Source: Herbaspirillum sp. meg3
Lineage (GTDB): Bacteria; Pseudomonadota; Gammaproteobacteria; Burkholderiales; Burkholderiaceae_D
Length of the DNA stretch: 64,000 bases
Direction of reading: 5' to 3'
Assembly: GCF_002257565.1 (NCBI RefSeq)
Contig: NZ_CP022736.1
Span: forward strand, 5,084,001 to 5,148,000
The translations under genes and the position numbers were made by a program. The notes under the pieces were generated by a model that did no database searches, was not told where the DNA came from, and was given only the letters and a program-made list of their open reading frames with translations. Positions 8,961-17,316 of the stretch are shown one piece after another (the first letter of the stretch is position 1; each line of letters begins with the position of its first letter).

Positions 8961-9041
8961 GCTCGCTTTAGCCGTATTTAGATGGAACCTGGGTTCCGGC
9001 GCCCGCAAGCTGAGGTTTGGATAAACCATTCAAATCGGCGC
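8961..9041 (-). ncRNA. SAM-II-like riboswitch upstream of metX
   Basis: Read on the minus strand, the element matches my recollection of the SAM-II (SAM-alpha) consensus in order. P1 GCGCC (9037-9041) is followed at once by GATTTG (9031-9036), then GCTTGC (9005-9010), P1' GGCGC (8999-9003), TAAAT (8976-8980) and GCTAAAGCGAGC (8961-8972). GCTTGC can pair with GCGAGC as the pseudoknot. Two extra small hairpins, GGTTT/AAACC in loop 1 and GGAAC/GTTCC before TAAAT, lengthen it relative to the shortest members. The methionine gene downstream supports the call; no covariance model was run. Confidence 0.75.
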
Positions 9042-9066
9042 AGTGGTGTAAGAATAACCAAGTCGA

Positions 9067-9099
9067 GGCATGCCGTCAAACCACGATCGACGGCATGCC
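9067..9099 (-). terminator. Hairpin downstream of ptsI
   Basis: GGCATGCCGTC (9067-9077) and GACGGCATGCC (9089-9099) form a perfect 11-pair stem starting 12 bases after the ptsI stop. There is no T run, so termination may depend on other factors; it separates the PTS unit from the metX leader. Confidence 0.5.
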
Positions 9100-9110
9100 A
9101 TTACAACAAC

Positions 9111-10904
9111 TCAGCGACGGCGCGCGGCCGTCGCCTTGATCTCCGGTTCAGCGTTGAGCGTGCGCAACTGCGCCATGGCGGCTTCGATCACGGACGGCTC
9201 GGTGGCTTTCAACACCTTCTTGACCTGAGGCTCCAGCAAGGTCAGATCGCTGTTGAGGATTTCCTGCTTGACCGACAGCAATTGCGACGGATGCATGGAA
9301 AATTCCAGCAGCCCCATCCCCAGCAACAAACGCGTCCACTTCACGTCGCCCGCCATTTCACCGCAGACGGCGACAGGAATGCCCGCCTTGCGCCCCATCG
9401 CGATTACGCTCGACAGGAGAAACAATACCGCCGGATGCAGCGGATCGTAGAGATGCGCCACTTCATGATCGACCCGGTCGATCGCCAGCGTGTACTGAAT
9501 CAGATCGTTGGTGCCGATGGACAGAAAGTCGAGGCGTTTGATGAAAATCGGCAAGGCCAGCGCGGCAGCCGGGATTTCGATCATGGCGCCGACCTCGATG
9601 TCTTCGTCGAATTTTTGCTTGCGCTGACGCAACTGTTCCTTGGCTTGCTCGATCAGGGCCAGCGTCTGATCCACCTCGAAGGCATGCGCCATCATCGGAA
9701 TCAGCAGCTTGATCGGACCGAAAGCGGAAGCGCGCAAGATCGCCCGCAACTGCGTCAAGAACATCTGCGGCTCGCTCAGGCAATAGCGAATGGCACGCAA
9801 ACCCAGAGCAGGATTCAACGCCGTTTGTTCATCTTCGTCCAACGGTTTGTCGGCACCGACGTCGAGCGTACGGATCGTGACCGGGCGCCCTTTCATCGAC
9901 ACTACCGTCTGGCAATACGACTCGAATTGTTCGTCTTCGGTAGGGAATTTTTCCAGATGGCCGGCACGCCCCATGAACAGAAATTCGGAGCGGAACAAGC
10001 CGACGCCGTTCGCACCTGCTTCCAGTGCCGGGGCGCTGTCGGTGGGCAATTCAATGTTGGCCAGCAAGGTAATTTCGGTGCCGTCCTGCGTAATGGCGGG
10101 TGTCTTCTTGAGGCGGCCGAGCTTCTTGCGGTCGCGCAGCATGCGCTCCTGACGTGCGCGGTATTGCGCAAGCACCAGCGGCGACGGGTTGACGATGGTC
10201 ACGCCGGCGTCGCCGTCGATGATCAGGACGTCATCCTGCTTGACCAGCGCCGAGGCGTTGTTCATGCCGACGGCGGCGGGAATATCAAGACTGCGGGCAA
10301 CAATCGCCGTATGCGAGTTCTGGCCGCCCAGGTCGGTGACAAAACCACCGAAAGCACCGTCGCGGAACTGCAGCATGTCGGCAGGCGAAATATCGTGCGC
10401 CACGACGATGATGCTGGCGGTAGCGCCATCGCCGCCTTCGGTCGGCGGCAGATTGATTGCGCTGCCGGTAAGCACTTTGAGCACGCGATCGCCGACTTGC
10501 TGGATGTCGGCCTTGCGTTCGCGCAGGTAAGGATCCTCGATCTCATCGAACTGCGCCGATAACCCATCGATTTGCGTTACCAGCGCCCATTCGGCGTTGT
10601 AGTAGCGATGACGGATGATATTGAGCGGCACCTCAGCCAGCATCGGGTCGGACAGGATCAGCGCATGTACGTCGATGAAGGCGCCCAATTCCGGCGGCGC
10701 TTCTTTCGGCAGTTCGCTGCGGATGGTCTGCAGCTCCTGATGAACGGCGGCGATGGCGTTTTTGAGGCGCAGGACTTCCGCCTCGACCTGATCGTCGGGA
10801 ATGAGGTAATGCTTGACGTCGAGAGCGGCAGGGGCAAGCAGATGCGCGCGGCCGATCGCGATGCCTTTTGAAACTGGGATACCGTGTAAGGTAAAAGATG
10901 CCAT
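9111..10904 (-). CDS. ptsI: PTS enzyme I (PEP-protein phosphotransferase)
   Basis: Enzyme I takes phosphate from PEP and passes it to HPr. The 597 residues contain the phosphorylated His198 in GGQNSHTAIVARS, the PEP-binding domain, and the C-terminal motif DFLSIGTNDLIQYTLA. Length and order are normal. It follows ptsH by 215 bases, with a possible promoter of its own at 10969-10997. No sugar-specific IIB/IIC gene is present nearby, so with the IIA gene upstream this looks like a regulatory phosphorelay. Confidence 0.96.
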   Translation of the reverse strand: MASFTLHGIPVSKGIAIGRAHLLAPAALDVKHYLIPDDQVEAEVLRLKNAIAAVHQELQTIRSELPKEAPPELGAFIDVHALILSDPMLAEVPLNIIRHRYYNAEWALVTQIDGLSAQFDEIEDPYLRERKADIQQVGDRVLKVLTGSAINLPPTEGGDGATASIIVVAHDISPADMLQFRDGAFGGFVTDLGGQNSHTAIVARSLDIPAAVGMNNASALVKQDDVLIIDGDAGVTIVNPSPLVLAQYRARQERMLRDRKKLGRLKKTPAITQDGTEITLLANIELPTDSAPALEAGANGVGLFRSEFLFMGRAGHLEKFPTEDEQFESYCQTVVSMKGRPVTIRTLDVGADKPLDEDEQTALNPALGLRAIRYCLSEPQMFLTQLRAILRASAFGPIKLLIPMMAHAFEVDQTLALIEQAKEQLRQRKQKFDEDIEVGAMIEIPAAALALPIFIKRLDFLSIGTNDLIQYTLAIDRVDHEVAHLYDPLHPAVLFLLSSVIAMGRKAGIPVAVCGEMAGDVKWTRLLLGMGLLEFSMHPSQLLSVKQEILNSDLTLLEPQVKKVLKATEPSVIEAAMAQLRTLNAEPEIKATAARRR

Positions 10905-10968
10905 CGCGTTTGTCTCCTGCGTTATTTATTATGCCTTGATATAAATCATGATCGCGGTAGCTCTCAAA

Positions 10969-10997
10969 ACCTTACCGGACAACGCCATGTTTGGCAA
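10969..10997 (-). promoter_or_regulatory. Possible sigma-70 promoter for ptsI
   Basis: TTGCCA (10992-10997) and TAAGGT (10969-10974) on the minus strand with 17-base spacing, about 65 bases before ptsI. The -10 match is weak, so this is only a candidate internal promoter. Confidence 0.35.
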
Positions 10998-11119
10998 TCA
11001 TGCGGAAAAACAAGTGGGAAACAAACAGGAAAAATTCGATATTTACGACTGATTTTGGACGACTATGAGGATGACAGGATGAATGAGGGCCCAAGATGGC
11101 CGTCGTCGCCTGCAATGCC

Positions 11120-11389
11120 TTACTGACCTTCGCCGAAACGATCGTTGATCAGCGCTTCCAGTGCGGTAAAACAATCCTGCTCGTCGTCGCCTTCGGTTTC
11201 CAGCAAGACCTTGCTGCCCTTGCCCGCTGCCAGCATCATCACGCCCATGATGGATTTGGCGTTGACGCGGCGCTTGTTGAAGGTCATCCAGACTTCACAC
11301 TTGTATTTGGACGCCAGTTGCGTGAGCTTGGCCGAGGCGCGTGCATGCAGACCGAGCTTGTTGATGATCTCAAGTTCTTTTTGAATCAT
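11120..11389 (-). CDS. ptsH: HPr phosphocarrier protein
   Basis: HPr relays phosphate from enzyme I to IIA proteins. The 89-residue product has the active-site His15 in KLGLHARAS and the regulatory Ser46 in NAKSIMGVM, the site used by HPr kinase. I take the ATG at 11389 (MIQKELEI), which gives the family length; the longer frame adds twelve residues with no homology. It lies between the IIA gene and ptsI. Confidence 0.95.
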   Translation of the reverse strand: MIQKELEIINKLGLHARASAKLTQLASKYKCEVWMTFNKRRVNAKSIMGVMMLAAGKGSKVLLETEGDDEQDCFTALEALINDRFGEGQ

Positions 11390-11463
11390 GGGAGTTCTTT
11401 CTTTGTTCTTGTCGAATTGGGCCAAACGCTGTCACGCGCTATATCGCTATATTGCCAGCCTTC

Positions 11464-11871
11464 TTATTGGGAGGAAACACGAACGCGGTTATCCACCCGC
11501 ACGGCGCCGCTCTGACCGCCGGCGAGCGCCATTTCCATGACGACGTCGAGCGTATCGTTGCGATACGTCAACGCGCGCAGCAGCATCGGCAGGCTGATGC
11601 CGGCAATGACTTCGACGTTGTCGATGGCGCACAGATAACCGGTGCAGTTGGAAGGCGTACCGCCCATGACGTCGGTGATCACCAGCACGCCGCTGCCGTC
11701 GTCGAGACGACGCACGGCTTCCGCTGCGAGCTTTTGTACTTCTGCCGGGTTTTGATCGGCGATGACGTCAATGGCTTCGATGCGCTCGGGCAAACCACGG
11801 AATACGTGCGTTGCCGCCGCGATGAAAGCCTGACCCAGCGGGGCATGCGTGAGAAGAAGGATACCGACCAT
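11464..11871 (-). CDS. PTS IIA component, mannose/sorbose family
   Basis: This is a cytoplasmic IIA domain of the mannose type. The 135 residues begin MVGILLLTHAPLG, with the phosphorylatable His9, and include the motif VITDVMGGTPSN at about 66-77. Stand-alone copies of this protein beside gshB, ptsH and ptsI are usual in betaproteobacteria and are thought to be regulatory, since no IIB, IIC or IID partner is encoded here. The substrate or target protein is unknown. Confidence 0.9.
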   Translation of the reverse strand: MVGILLLTHAPLGQAFIAAATHVFRGLPERIEAIDVIADQNPAEVQKLAAEAVRRLDDGSGVLVITDVMGGTPSNCTGYLCAIDNVEVIAGISLPMLLRALTYRNDTLDVVMEMALAGGQSGAVRVDNRVRVSSQ

Positions 11872-11924
11872 GAATTTCTACTTGCTATATGTACGTTGCC
11901 AGACCGGGCGCCGGGTTGATTGCT

Positions 11925-12872
11925 TCAGCTGCCTGCGACGGCGGTTTCCAGCGCATCGACGAACATGGCGGCAACATCGAAGCCGCTTTGCTGCGTGATT
12001 TCCTGGAAACAAGTCGGACTGGTGACATTGATTTCTGTTAAATAATTGCCAATAGCGTCCAATCCTACCAGCAACAACCCCCGCTGCGCCAAAATCGGCG
12101 CCAGTGCTTCAGCAATCTCCAATTCGCGCGGCGAAATAGGCTGCGCAACGCCGAGACCGCCGGCCGCCAGATTGCCGCGCACTTCTCCGCCTTGCGGAAT
12201 GCGCGCCAAAACATGCGGCACCACTTTACCGCCAATCAGCAAAATGCGCTTGTCGCCCTTCGAAATTTCCGGGATGAAACGTTGCGCCATGATCGTCCGG
12301 TTGCCGTTGTCGGTCAGGGTTTCGATGACTGAACCGAGATTCATGCCATCCTGGCCGATACGGAAAATGCCCATGCCGCCCATGCCGTCGAGCGGCTTCA
12401 GGATCACGTCCTTGTGTTCGGCGTGGAATGCCCGCAGCCGCTTGGCGTCGCGTGTGACCAGCGTCGGCGCGGTGTATTGCGGAAATTGTGCAATCGCCAA
12501 CTTTTCATTGTGGCTGCGAATCGCTTCGGGCTTGTTGAAGACGCGTGCGCCCTGCTTCTCCGCCAGCTCCAGCAGGTATGTGGTGTAGATGTATTCCATG
12601 TCGAACGGTGGATCCTTGCGGATCACGATGGCGTCGAACTCGGACAGGAAAGTCGACGCCGGCGCGTCGGCGCGGTACCAGTCGTCGGCATCGCCGGTCA
12701 GCGTGATTTTTGCCACGTTCGCAGTCACCAGACCGCTTTCGAGCACGATGTCGGTCTGCTCGAAGGCATAGATGGCGTGACCGCGCCTGGCGGCTTCGCG
12801 CATCATGGCGAAGGTCGAGTCCTTGTAGGTCTTGAAGGTGTCGAGCGGATCGGCGAGGAAAGCGATTTTCAT
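11925..12872 (-). CDS. gshB: Glutathione synthetase
   Basis: GshB is the ATP-grasp enzyme that joins glycine to gamma-glutamylcysteine. The 315 residues match the proteobacterial enzyme from the first residues (MKIAFLADPLDTFKTYKDST) and include the ATP-grasp segment DVILKPLDGMGGMGIFRI, RFIPEISKGDKRILLIGG and the C-terminal LTEINVTSPTCFQEI. It lies 32 bases after gshA and 53 bases before the IIA gene, all on the minus strand. Confidence 0.96.
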   Translation of the reverse strand: MKIAFLADPLDTFKTYKDSTFAMMREAARRGHAIYAFEQTDIVLESGLVTANVAKITLTGDADDWYRADAPASTFLSEFDAIVIRKDPPFDMEYIYTTYLLELAEKQGARVFNKPEAIRSHNEKLAIAQFPQYTAPTLVTRDAKRLRAFHAEHKDVILKPLDGMGGMGIFRIGQDGMNLGSVIETLTDNGNRTIMAQRFIPEISKGDKRILLIGGKVVPHVLARIPQGGEVRGNLAAGGLGVAQPISPRELEIAEALAPILAQRGLLLVGLDAIGNYLTEINVTSPTCFQEITQQSGFDVAAMFVDALETAVAGS

Positions 12873-12904
12873 GAAATATCCGTCAAAAATGTCGGCAAAT
12901 AAGA

Positions 12905-14200
12905 TTAATAGACTTCCGGATTCGGATCGGTCTTTTCCATTTCCAGCGACGCCGCCAGCAGCGCCAGGCGCGCTACGACACCATACATATAGAAGCGATT
13001 CGGCGCCGCGGTGCCGGGTTTGGCTTGCAGATCCGGCAAAGCATGCTGTTGCTGGAAGGCCAAGGGCACGAAGTGTGCGCCGGGCGCATTCAGGTTTTCG
13101 TTGACGTCGCGATCGGCATGCACGCGGTAGAAACCGCCGACCACGTAACGGTCGATCATGTAGACCACCGGCTCGGCCACGGCTTCGTTGATGCGTTCAA
13201 AAGAATGCACGCCTTCCTGAATGATCAGTTCACTGACTTCCAGCCCTTCCTTGCCGACCACCATCTTGCTGCGCTGCTTGCGGTTGAAATCCTTGACTTC
13301 GCTGGCGTCCTTGACGGTCATGATACCCATGCCGTAGGTGCCGGCGTTGGCCTTGACGATCACGAAGGGTTGTTCCTTGATGCCGTATTCCTTGTACTTC
13401 TTCCGGATTTTCGACAACAGGCTGCTGACGTTGTCGGCCAGGCAATCGGAGCCGGCGTCTTCCTGCAGATTCAGCTCGCCGCACTTGGCGAACAGAGGAT
13501 TCAACATCCATGGGTCAACGTCGACCAGCTTGGAGAATTTCTTGACGACGTCGTCGTAGGCGGAAAAGTGATTGCTCTTGCGGCGCACAGCCCAGCCGGC
13601 GTGCAGCGGCGGCAAGACGTTTTGCTCGTCGAGGTTTTCCAGCACCGACGGAATTCCGATCGACAGGTCGTTATTCAAGAGGACGGTACAGGGGTCGAAA
13701 TTTTTCAACCCGAGGCGGCGGCCGTTCTTGGAGCGCTCCAACGGCTCCAGCGTGATGCTGGTGCCGTCCGGCAAGTCGATCTGCTTCGGCTTCTTGATGT
13801 CTTCCAGCGTACCGAGGCGCACATTGAGGCCGGTCTGGCGGAAGATCTGCATCAGCCGCGCGACGTTTTGCAGATAAAAACTGTTGCGTGTGTGATTTTC
13901 AGGAATCAGCAGCAGGTTCTTGGCATCCGGGCAATATTTTTCAATGGCGGCCATGGCGGCCTGCACGGCCAGCGGCAGCATTTCCGGCGACAAATTATTA
14001 AAGCCGCCCGGGAACAGGTTGGTGTCTACCGGCGCCAGCTTGAAGCCGGCGTTGCGCAAGTCGACCGAGCAATAGAACGGCGGCGTGTGCTCTTGCCATT
14101 CCATACGGAACCAGCGCTCGATCGCGGGGGTAGCGCCCAGGATTTTCTTTTCGAGGTCCAGAAGCGGACCATTGAGGGCGGTGACAAGATGCGGAACCAT
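12905..14200 (-). CDS. gshA: Glutamate-cysteine ligase, betaproteobacterial type
   Basis: This enzyme makes gamma-glutamylcysteine, the first step of glutathione synthesis. The 431-residue product belongs to the distinct ligase type annotated as gshA in Burkholderiales rather than the E. coli GshA fold: it has NAGFKLAPVDTNLFPGGFNNL near residue 50 and FVIVKANAGTYGMGIMTVKD in the middle. I take the ATG at 14200 (MVPHLVTAL); the longer frame upstream is Arg-rich and unlike the family. Position just before gshB supports the assignment. Confidence 0.92.
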   Translation of the reverse strand: MVPHLVTALNGPLLDLEKKILGATPAIERWFRMEWQEHTPPFYCSVDLRNAGFKLAPVDTNLFPGGFNNLSPEMLPLAVQAAMAAIEKYCPDAKNLLLIPENHTRNSFYLQNVARLMQIFRQTGLNVRLGTLEDIKKPKQIDLPDGTSITLEPLERSKNGRRLGLKNFDPCTVLLNNDLSIGIPSVLENLDEQNVLPPLHAGWAVRRKSNHFSAYDDVVKKFSKLVDVDPWMLNPLFAKCGELNLQEDAGSDCLADNVSSLLSKIRKKYKEYGIKEQPFVIVKANAGTYGMGIMTVKDASEVKDFNRKQRSKMVVGKEGLEVSELIIQEGVHSFERINEAVAEPVVYMIDRYVVGGFYRVHADRDVNENLNAPGAHFVPLAFQQQHALPDLQAKPGTAAPNRFYMYGVVARLALLAASLEMEKTDPNPEVY

Positions 14201-14378
14201 AAAAGACCTTCTGCGCGTGCTGGGGCGATGGAGACGAATAGCGGTCGGGGATCGATAACAAAACCGACAGGAACCGGCCATTTTAGCGGGATTCTTGCTA
14301 TTGCGTCGTTAGCCTTCCGGCAATATCTGGTGGAGAGGTCATTTACGTGGTGGCGTTGTCGTTTTTTTAAAGCCCCAT

Positions 14379-14412
14379 AAAAAAAGCGCCCGGACCGAAG
14401 GTCGCGGACGCT
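14379..14412 (-). terminator. Intrinsic terminator after amtB
   Basis: On the minus strand an AGCG...CGCT stem capped by a TTCG tetraloop (14385-14412) is followed by a seven-base T run (14379-14385). A GGGAGCC/GGCTCCC hairpin lies just upstream of it. The position 35 bases past the amtB stop fits the end of the porin-glnK-amtB unit. Confidence 0.85.
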
Positions 14413-14447
14413 TCTGAAGGGAGCCACAAGGGCTCCCGGGAGACAAA

Positions 14448-16007
14448 TTACGAGTGGTAAGCCGATTCGCCGTGGCTGGAGATATCCAGACCTTCGCGTT
14501 CTTCTTCTTCCGTCACACGCAGACCGATCACGATGTCGACCAGCTTGAAGGCGATGAAGGAAACCACACCCGACAGGATCACGGTAGTCAGCACGCCTTG
14601 GAACTGAATCCAGACTTGACCGCCGATGGAGTAGTCAGGAGCGACTGCGTTGGTAACGTAGTCATAGATACCTGTGCCGCCCAGGCTAGGCGCAGCGAAC
14701 ACGCCAGTCAGGATCGCACCCAGGATACCGCCCACGCCGTGCACGCCGAAGACGTCCAGTGCATCGTCCGAGCCCAGAATCTTCTTCAGGCCGGTAACAC
14801 CCCACAAGCACAGCAGACCGGCGATCAAGCCCAGGACAACCGCGCCGCAGACACCGACGAAGCCGGCTGCAGGAGTAATTGCCACCAGACCGGCAACCGC
14901 GCCCGAAGCTGCACCCAGCATCGACGGCTTGCCCTTGCCGACCCATTCGCCGAAGCTCCAGGACAGGACAGCAGCGGCTGTTGCCAGGATAGTGTTGACG
15001 AAAGCCAGCGCAGCGCTGCCGTTAGCTTCCAGAGCGGAACCCGCATTGAAGCCGAACCAGCCGAACCACAGCAGCGAGGCACCGACCATGGTCAATGTCA
15101 GGCTATGCGGCTTGAAAGCTTCCTTGCCGAAACCGACGCGCTTGCCGATGACGTAGGAACCAACCAGACCAGCAACCGCCGCGTTGATGTGAACCACGGT
15201 GCCGCCGGCGAAGTCCAGCGCGCCCTTTTGGAACAACCAGCCGGAGATTGCAGTTGCTTTTTCAGCAGCAGCAGCATCGGTGAATGCATCCGGACCAGGC
15301 CAGAACCAGACCATGTGGGCCATTGGCAGGTACGAGAACGTGAACCAGATGATCGAGAACACGATCACGGCCGAGAACTTCACGCGCTCAGCGAACGAAC
15401 CGATGATCAGCGCAACAGTGATCGCAGCGAACGCGCCCTGGAAGGCCACGAACGACAGCTCAGGAATCACGACGCCCTTGCTGAAGGTTGCTGTATTCGA
15501 GTCGCCGGTCAGACCGTGCAGGAACAGACGATCAAAGCCGCCGAAGAATGCGCCGCCTTCTGTGAACGCGATGCTATAGCCGTAGACGAACCACAGGATA
15601 TAGATCAGCGAGAAGATCACGAAACATTGCATCAGCACGGACAGCATGTTCTTGCTGCGGACCAGGCCGCCGTAGAACAGGCCCAGGCCTGGCAGTGTCA
15701 TCAGAATCACAAACGCTGTACAAATCAGCATCCATGCAGTATCACCCTTGTTAGGGACAGGGCCTGGAGCAGCGGCTGCCGGTGCAGCTGGAGCTGCCGG
15801 AGCTGCTGCCGCTGCGGCTGGAGCCGCAGCAGGTGCTGGTGCTTCAGCTGCTTTCGGCGCATCAGCCTTCGGGGCTTCTGCGGCCGGCGCTGCAGCAGCG
15901 GCTTCAGGCTTAGGCGCATCTTGCGCCTGCGCCGGAGCGGCAAAACCTACCGCCAACAACAAAGTGCCGATTGCCAGCGCACTTGAAAACATTTTTTTGA
16001 TACTCAT
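14448..16007 (-). CDS. amtB: Ammonium transporter with Ala/Pro-rich N-terminal segment
   Basis: AmtB is the trimeric inner-membrane ammonia channel closed by GlnK. The 519 residues start with a cleavable signal peptide (about 1-28, ending APAQAQ), followed by an Ala/Pro/Lys-rich stretch to about residue 82, then eleven membrane segments with GLGLFYGGLVRSKN, the first pore His in PMAHMVWFW and the second in FGVHGVGGILG. The periplasmic low-complexity segment is longer than in E. coli AmtB. It follows glnK by 12 bases. Confidence 0.95.
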   Translation of the reverse strand: MSIKKMFSSALAIGTLLLAVGFAAPAQAQDAPKPEAAAAAPAAEAPKADAPKAAEAPAPAAAPAAAAAAPAAPAAPAAAAPGPVPNKGDTAWMLICTAFVILMTLPGLGLFYGGLVRSKNMLSVLMQCFVIFSLIYILWFVYGYSIAFTEGGAFFGGFDRLFLHGLTGDSNTATFSKGVVIPELSFVAFQGAFAAITVALIIGSFAERVKFSAVIVFSIIWFTFSYLPMAHMVWFWPGPDAFTDAAAAEKATAISGWLFQKGALDFAGGTVVHINAAVAGLVGSYVIGKRVGFGKEAFKPHSLTLTMVGASLLWFGWFGFNAGSALEANGSAALAFVNTILATAAAVLSWSFGEWVGKGKPSMLGAASGAVAGLVAITPAAGFVGVCGAVVLGLIAGLLCLWGVTGLKKILGSDDALDVFGVHGVGGILGAILTGVFAAPSLGGTGIYDYVTNAVAPDYSIGGQVWIQFQGVLTTVILSGVVSFIAFKLVDIVIGLRVTEEEEREGLDISSHGESAYHS

Positions 16008-16019
16008 TACTGTTCCCCC

Positions 16020-16358
16020 TTAGAGAGCGTCTTTGCCGGTTTCACCGGTACGGATGCGGATAACGTCCAGCAGATCTTGTACAAAAATCTTGCCGTCGCC
16101 GATTTTGCCTGTACGTGCTGCAGCCTCGATGGCTTCCAGCGCGCGCTCGACGATGGAATCGTCGACTGCAGCTTCGATCTTGGTCTTCGGCAGGAAGTCC
16201 ACGACATATTCCGCACCGCGATACAGCTCGGTGTGGCCTTTTTGACGGCCGAAGCCTTTGACTTCAGTCACGGTGATGCCTTGCACACCGATCGCCGACA
16301 AGGCTTCGCGCACCTCGTCGAGCTTGAATGGTTTGATGATCGCTGTAATCAGTTTCAT
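16020..16358 (-). CDS. glnK: Nitrogen regulatory protein P-II
   Basis: P-II proteins sense 2-oxoglutarate and ATP/ADP and, as GlnK, block AmtB when nitrogen is sufficient. The 112-residue product has the T-loop with the uridylylated Tyr51 (GAEYVVDF) and the C-terminal signature TGKIGDGKIFVQ. The location directly before amtB makes glnK rather than glnB the better name. It starts 11 bases after the porin stop, so all three genes form one transcript. Confidence 0.95.
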   Translation of the reverse strand: MKLITAIIKPFKLDEVREALSAIGVQGITVTEVKGFGRQKGHTELYRGAEYVVDFLPKTKIEAAVDDSIVERALEAIEAAARTGKIGDGKIFVQDLLDVIRIRTGETGKDAL

Positions 16359-16369
16359 ACCGACCTCAA

Positions 16370-17155
16370 TTAGAAAGTTTTGCTAAGGGAGAAAACGACG
16401 CCGTTACGACCAACATTTTTCAGACCATTTGAGGCTGGTGTTGTGCTGACGCCATCTTTCAGGTCAGTACCGACATATGCCACACCCAGAGTGATGCCGG
16501 CCAGATCTTCAAATGTCTTGCTCACGCCGATTTTCCAGTCGTTGTAGCTGAACTGGGCGGTCGAGCCGTGGACGCTTTGGTGACCCAGATGCAGGCCGAC
16601 CACGGTGCCGAAGTAGCTGTCGATGTTGGCGCCCAGATCATAGTACTGGCTGTATTTGCTGTTGACTGCGCCAAACAGGTTGGTCAGCGATTGCGAATAC
16701 TTGAAGTAGCCCGGGCCGTAACCAACCTGACCATAGAGTTCGAATGTATTGGCATTCTTGACGCCGCTGTTTGCCAATGTGTTGCCTGGGTAGTAGTAAT
16801 ACAGACCGCCGACGTCATAAGTGAAGCCGCCACCGATATCGCCGCGCTTACCGCCGTAGATGTCCCATTCAATGTTGCCCTTGGTGCTTTGGCCGGCGAT
16901 TGTACCCGCGTCCTTGATCCACTTGATGTTGGTCGCCCATGTACCCAGGTACAGACCTGTTGGGTTATTGGTGTAGTCAGCACCAACTTGCAAAGCCGGA
17001 TCGAAGCGTGTTTGTGTCAGACCGCGGTAGCGATAATCGCTGACGACAGCAGCATTGAAGGTGAATTCATTATCTGGCTTAGGTGCGTCCTCGGCATGCG
17101 CGAAGCTTGATACAAACGATGCTGCGACTGCTGCTGCAAGAATCAATTTTTTCAT
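16370..17155 (-). CDS. TorF-family putative outer-membrane porin
   Basis: The 261-residue protein has a signal peptide (about 1-22, ending SSFAHAEDA) and alternating aromatic beta-strand patterns up to a terminal Phe (VVFSLSKTF), typical of outer-membrane barrels. It contains the YRYRGLTQT motif near residue 43 found in the TIGR02001/TorF family. The co-transcription with glnK and amtB, and the upstream sigma-54 promoter, suggest a nitrogen-limitation porin; the permeant substrate is unknown. Confidence 0.85.
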   Translation of the reverse strand: MKKLILAAAVAASFVSSFAHAEDAPKPDNEFTFNAAVVSDYRYRGLTQTRFDPALQVGADYTNNPTGLYLGTWATNIKWIKDAGTIAGQSTKGNIEWDIYGGKRGDIGGGFTYDVGGLYYYYPGNTLANSGVKNANTFELYGQVGYGPGYFKYSQSLTNLFGAVNSKYSQYYDLGANIDSYFGTVVGLHLGHQSVHGSTAQFSYNDWKIGVSKTFEDLAGITLGVAYVGTDLKDGVSTTPASNGLKNVGRNGVVFSLSKTF

Positions 17156-17212
17156 GGCGTCCCTCTAGGTTTCTGTTAAACAACAAATTATTCATTTCTG
17201 CACAATTTGTAT

Positions 17213-17228
17213 AGCAGGAGCCATGCCA
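17213..17228 (-). promoter_or_regulatory. Sigma-54 promoter of porin-glnK-amtB
   Basis: On the minus strand TGGCAT-GGCTCC-TGCT keeps the invariant GG and GC with 10 bases between them, close to the TGGCAC-N5-TTGCW consensus. It lies 58 bases before the porin ATG, consistent with nitrogen control of glnK-amtB. Confidence 0.8.
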
Positions 17229-17299
17229 CCCCTTGTTGACGGGTTTGCGTTACTTTTTTTAGCGCAAATCAACATTCCAATTAGGCATTTTTTCTTTTT

Positions 17300-17316
17300 T
17301 TCCCAAATATAGTGCA
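17300..17316 (-). promoter_or_regulatory. NtrC-like activator site
   Basis: The minus strand reads TGCACTATATTTGGGAA. The first eleven bases match the glnA-type NtrC site while the second half is degenerate. It sits about 75 bases upstream of the sigma-54 -24 element, a normal enhancer distance. Confidence 0.5.

Noticed and set aside
14454..15986. 510-residue plus-strand ORF opposite amtB
   Set aside because: It is an antisense shadow produced by high G+C codon use; its Gln/Arg/Asp-rich product looks like no protein family.
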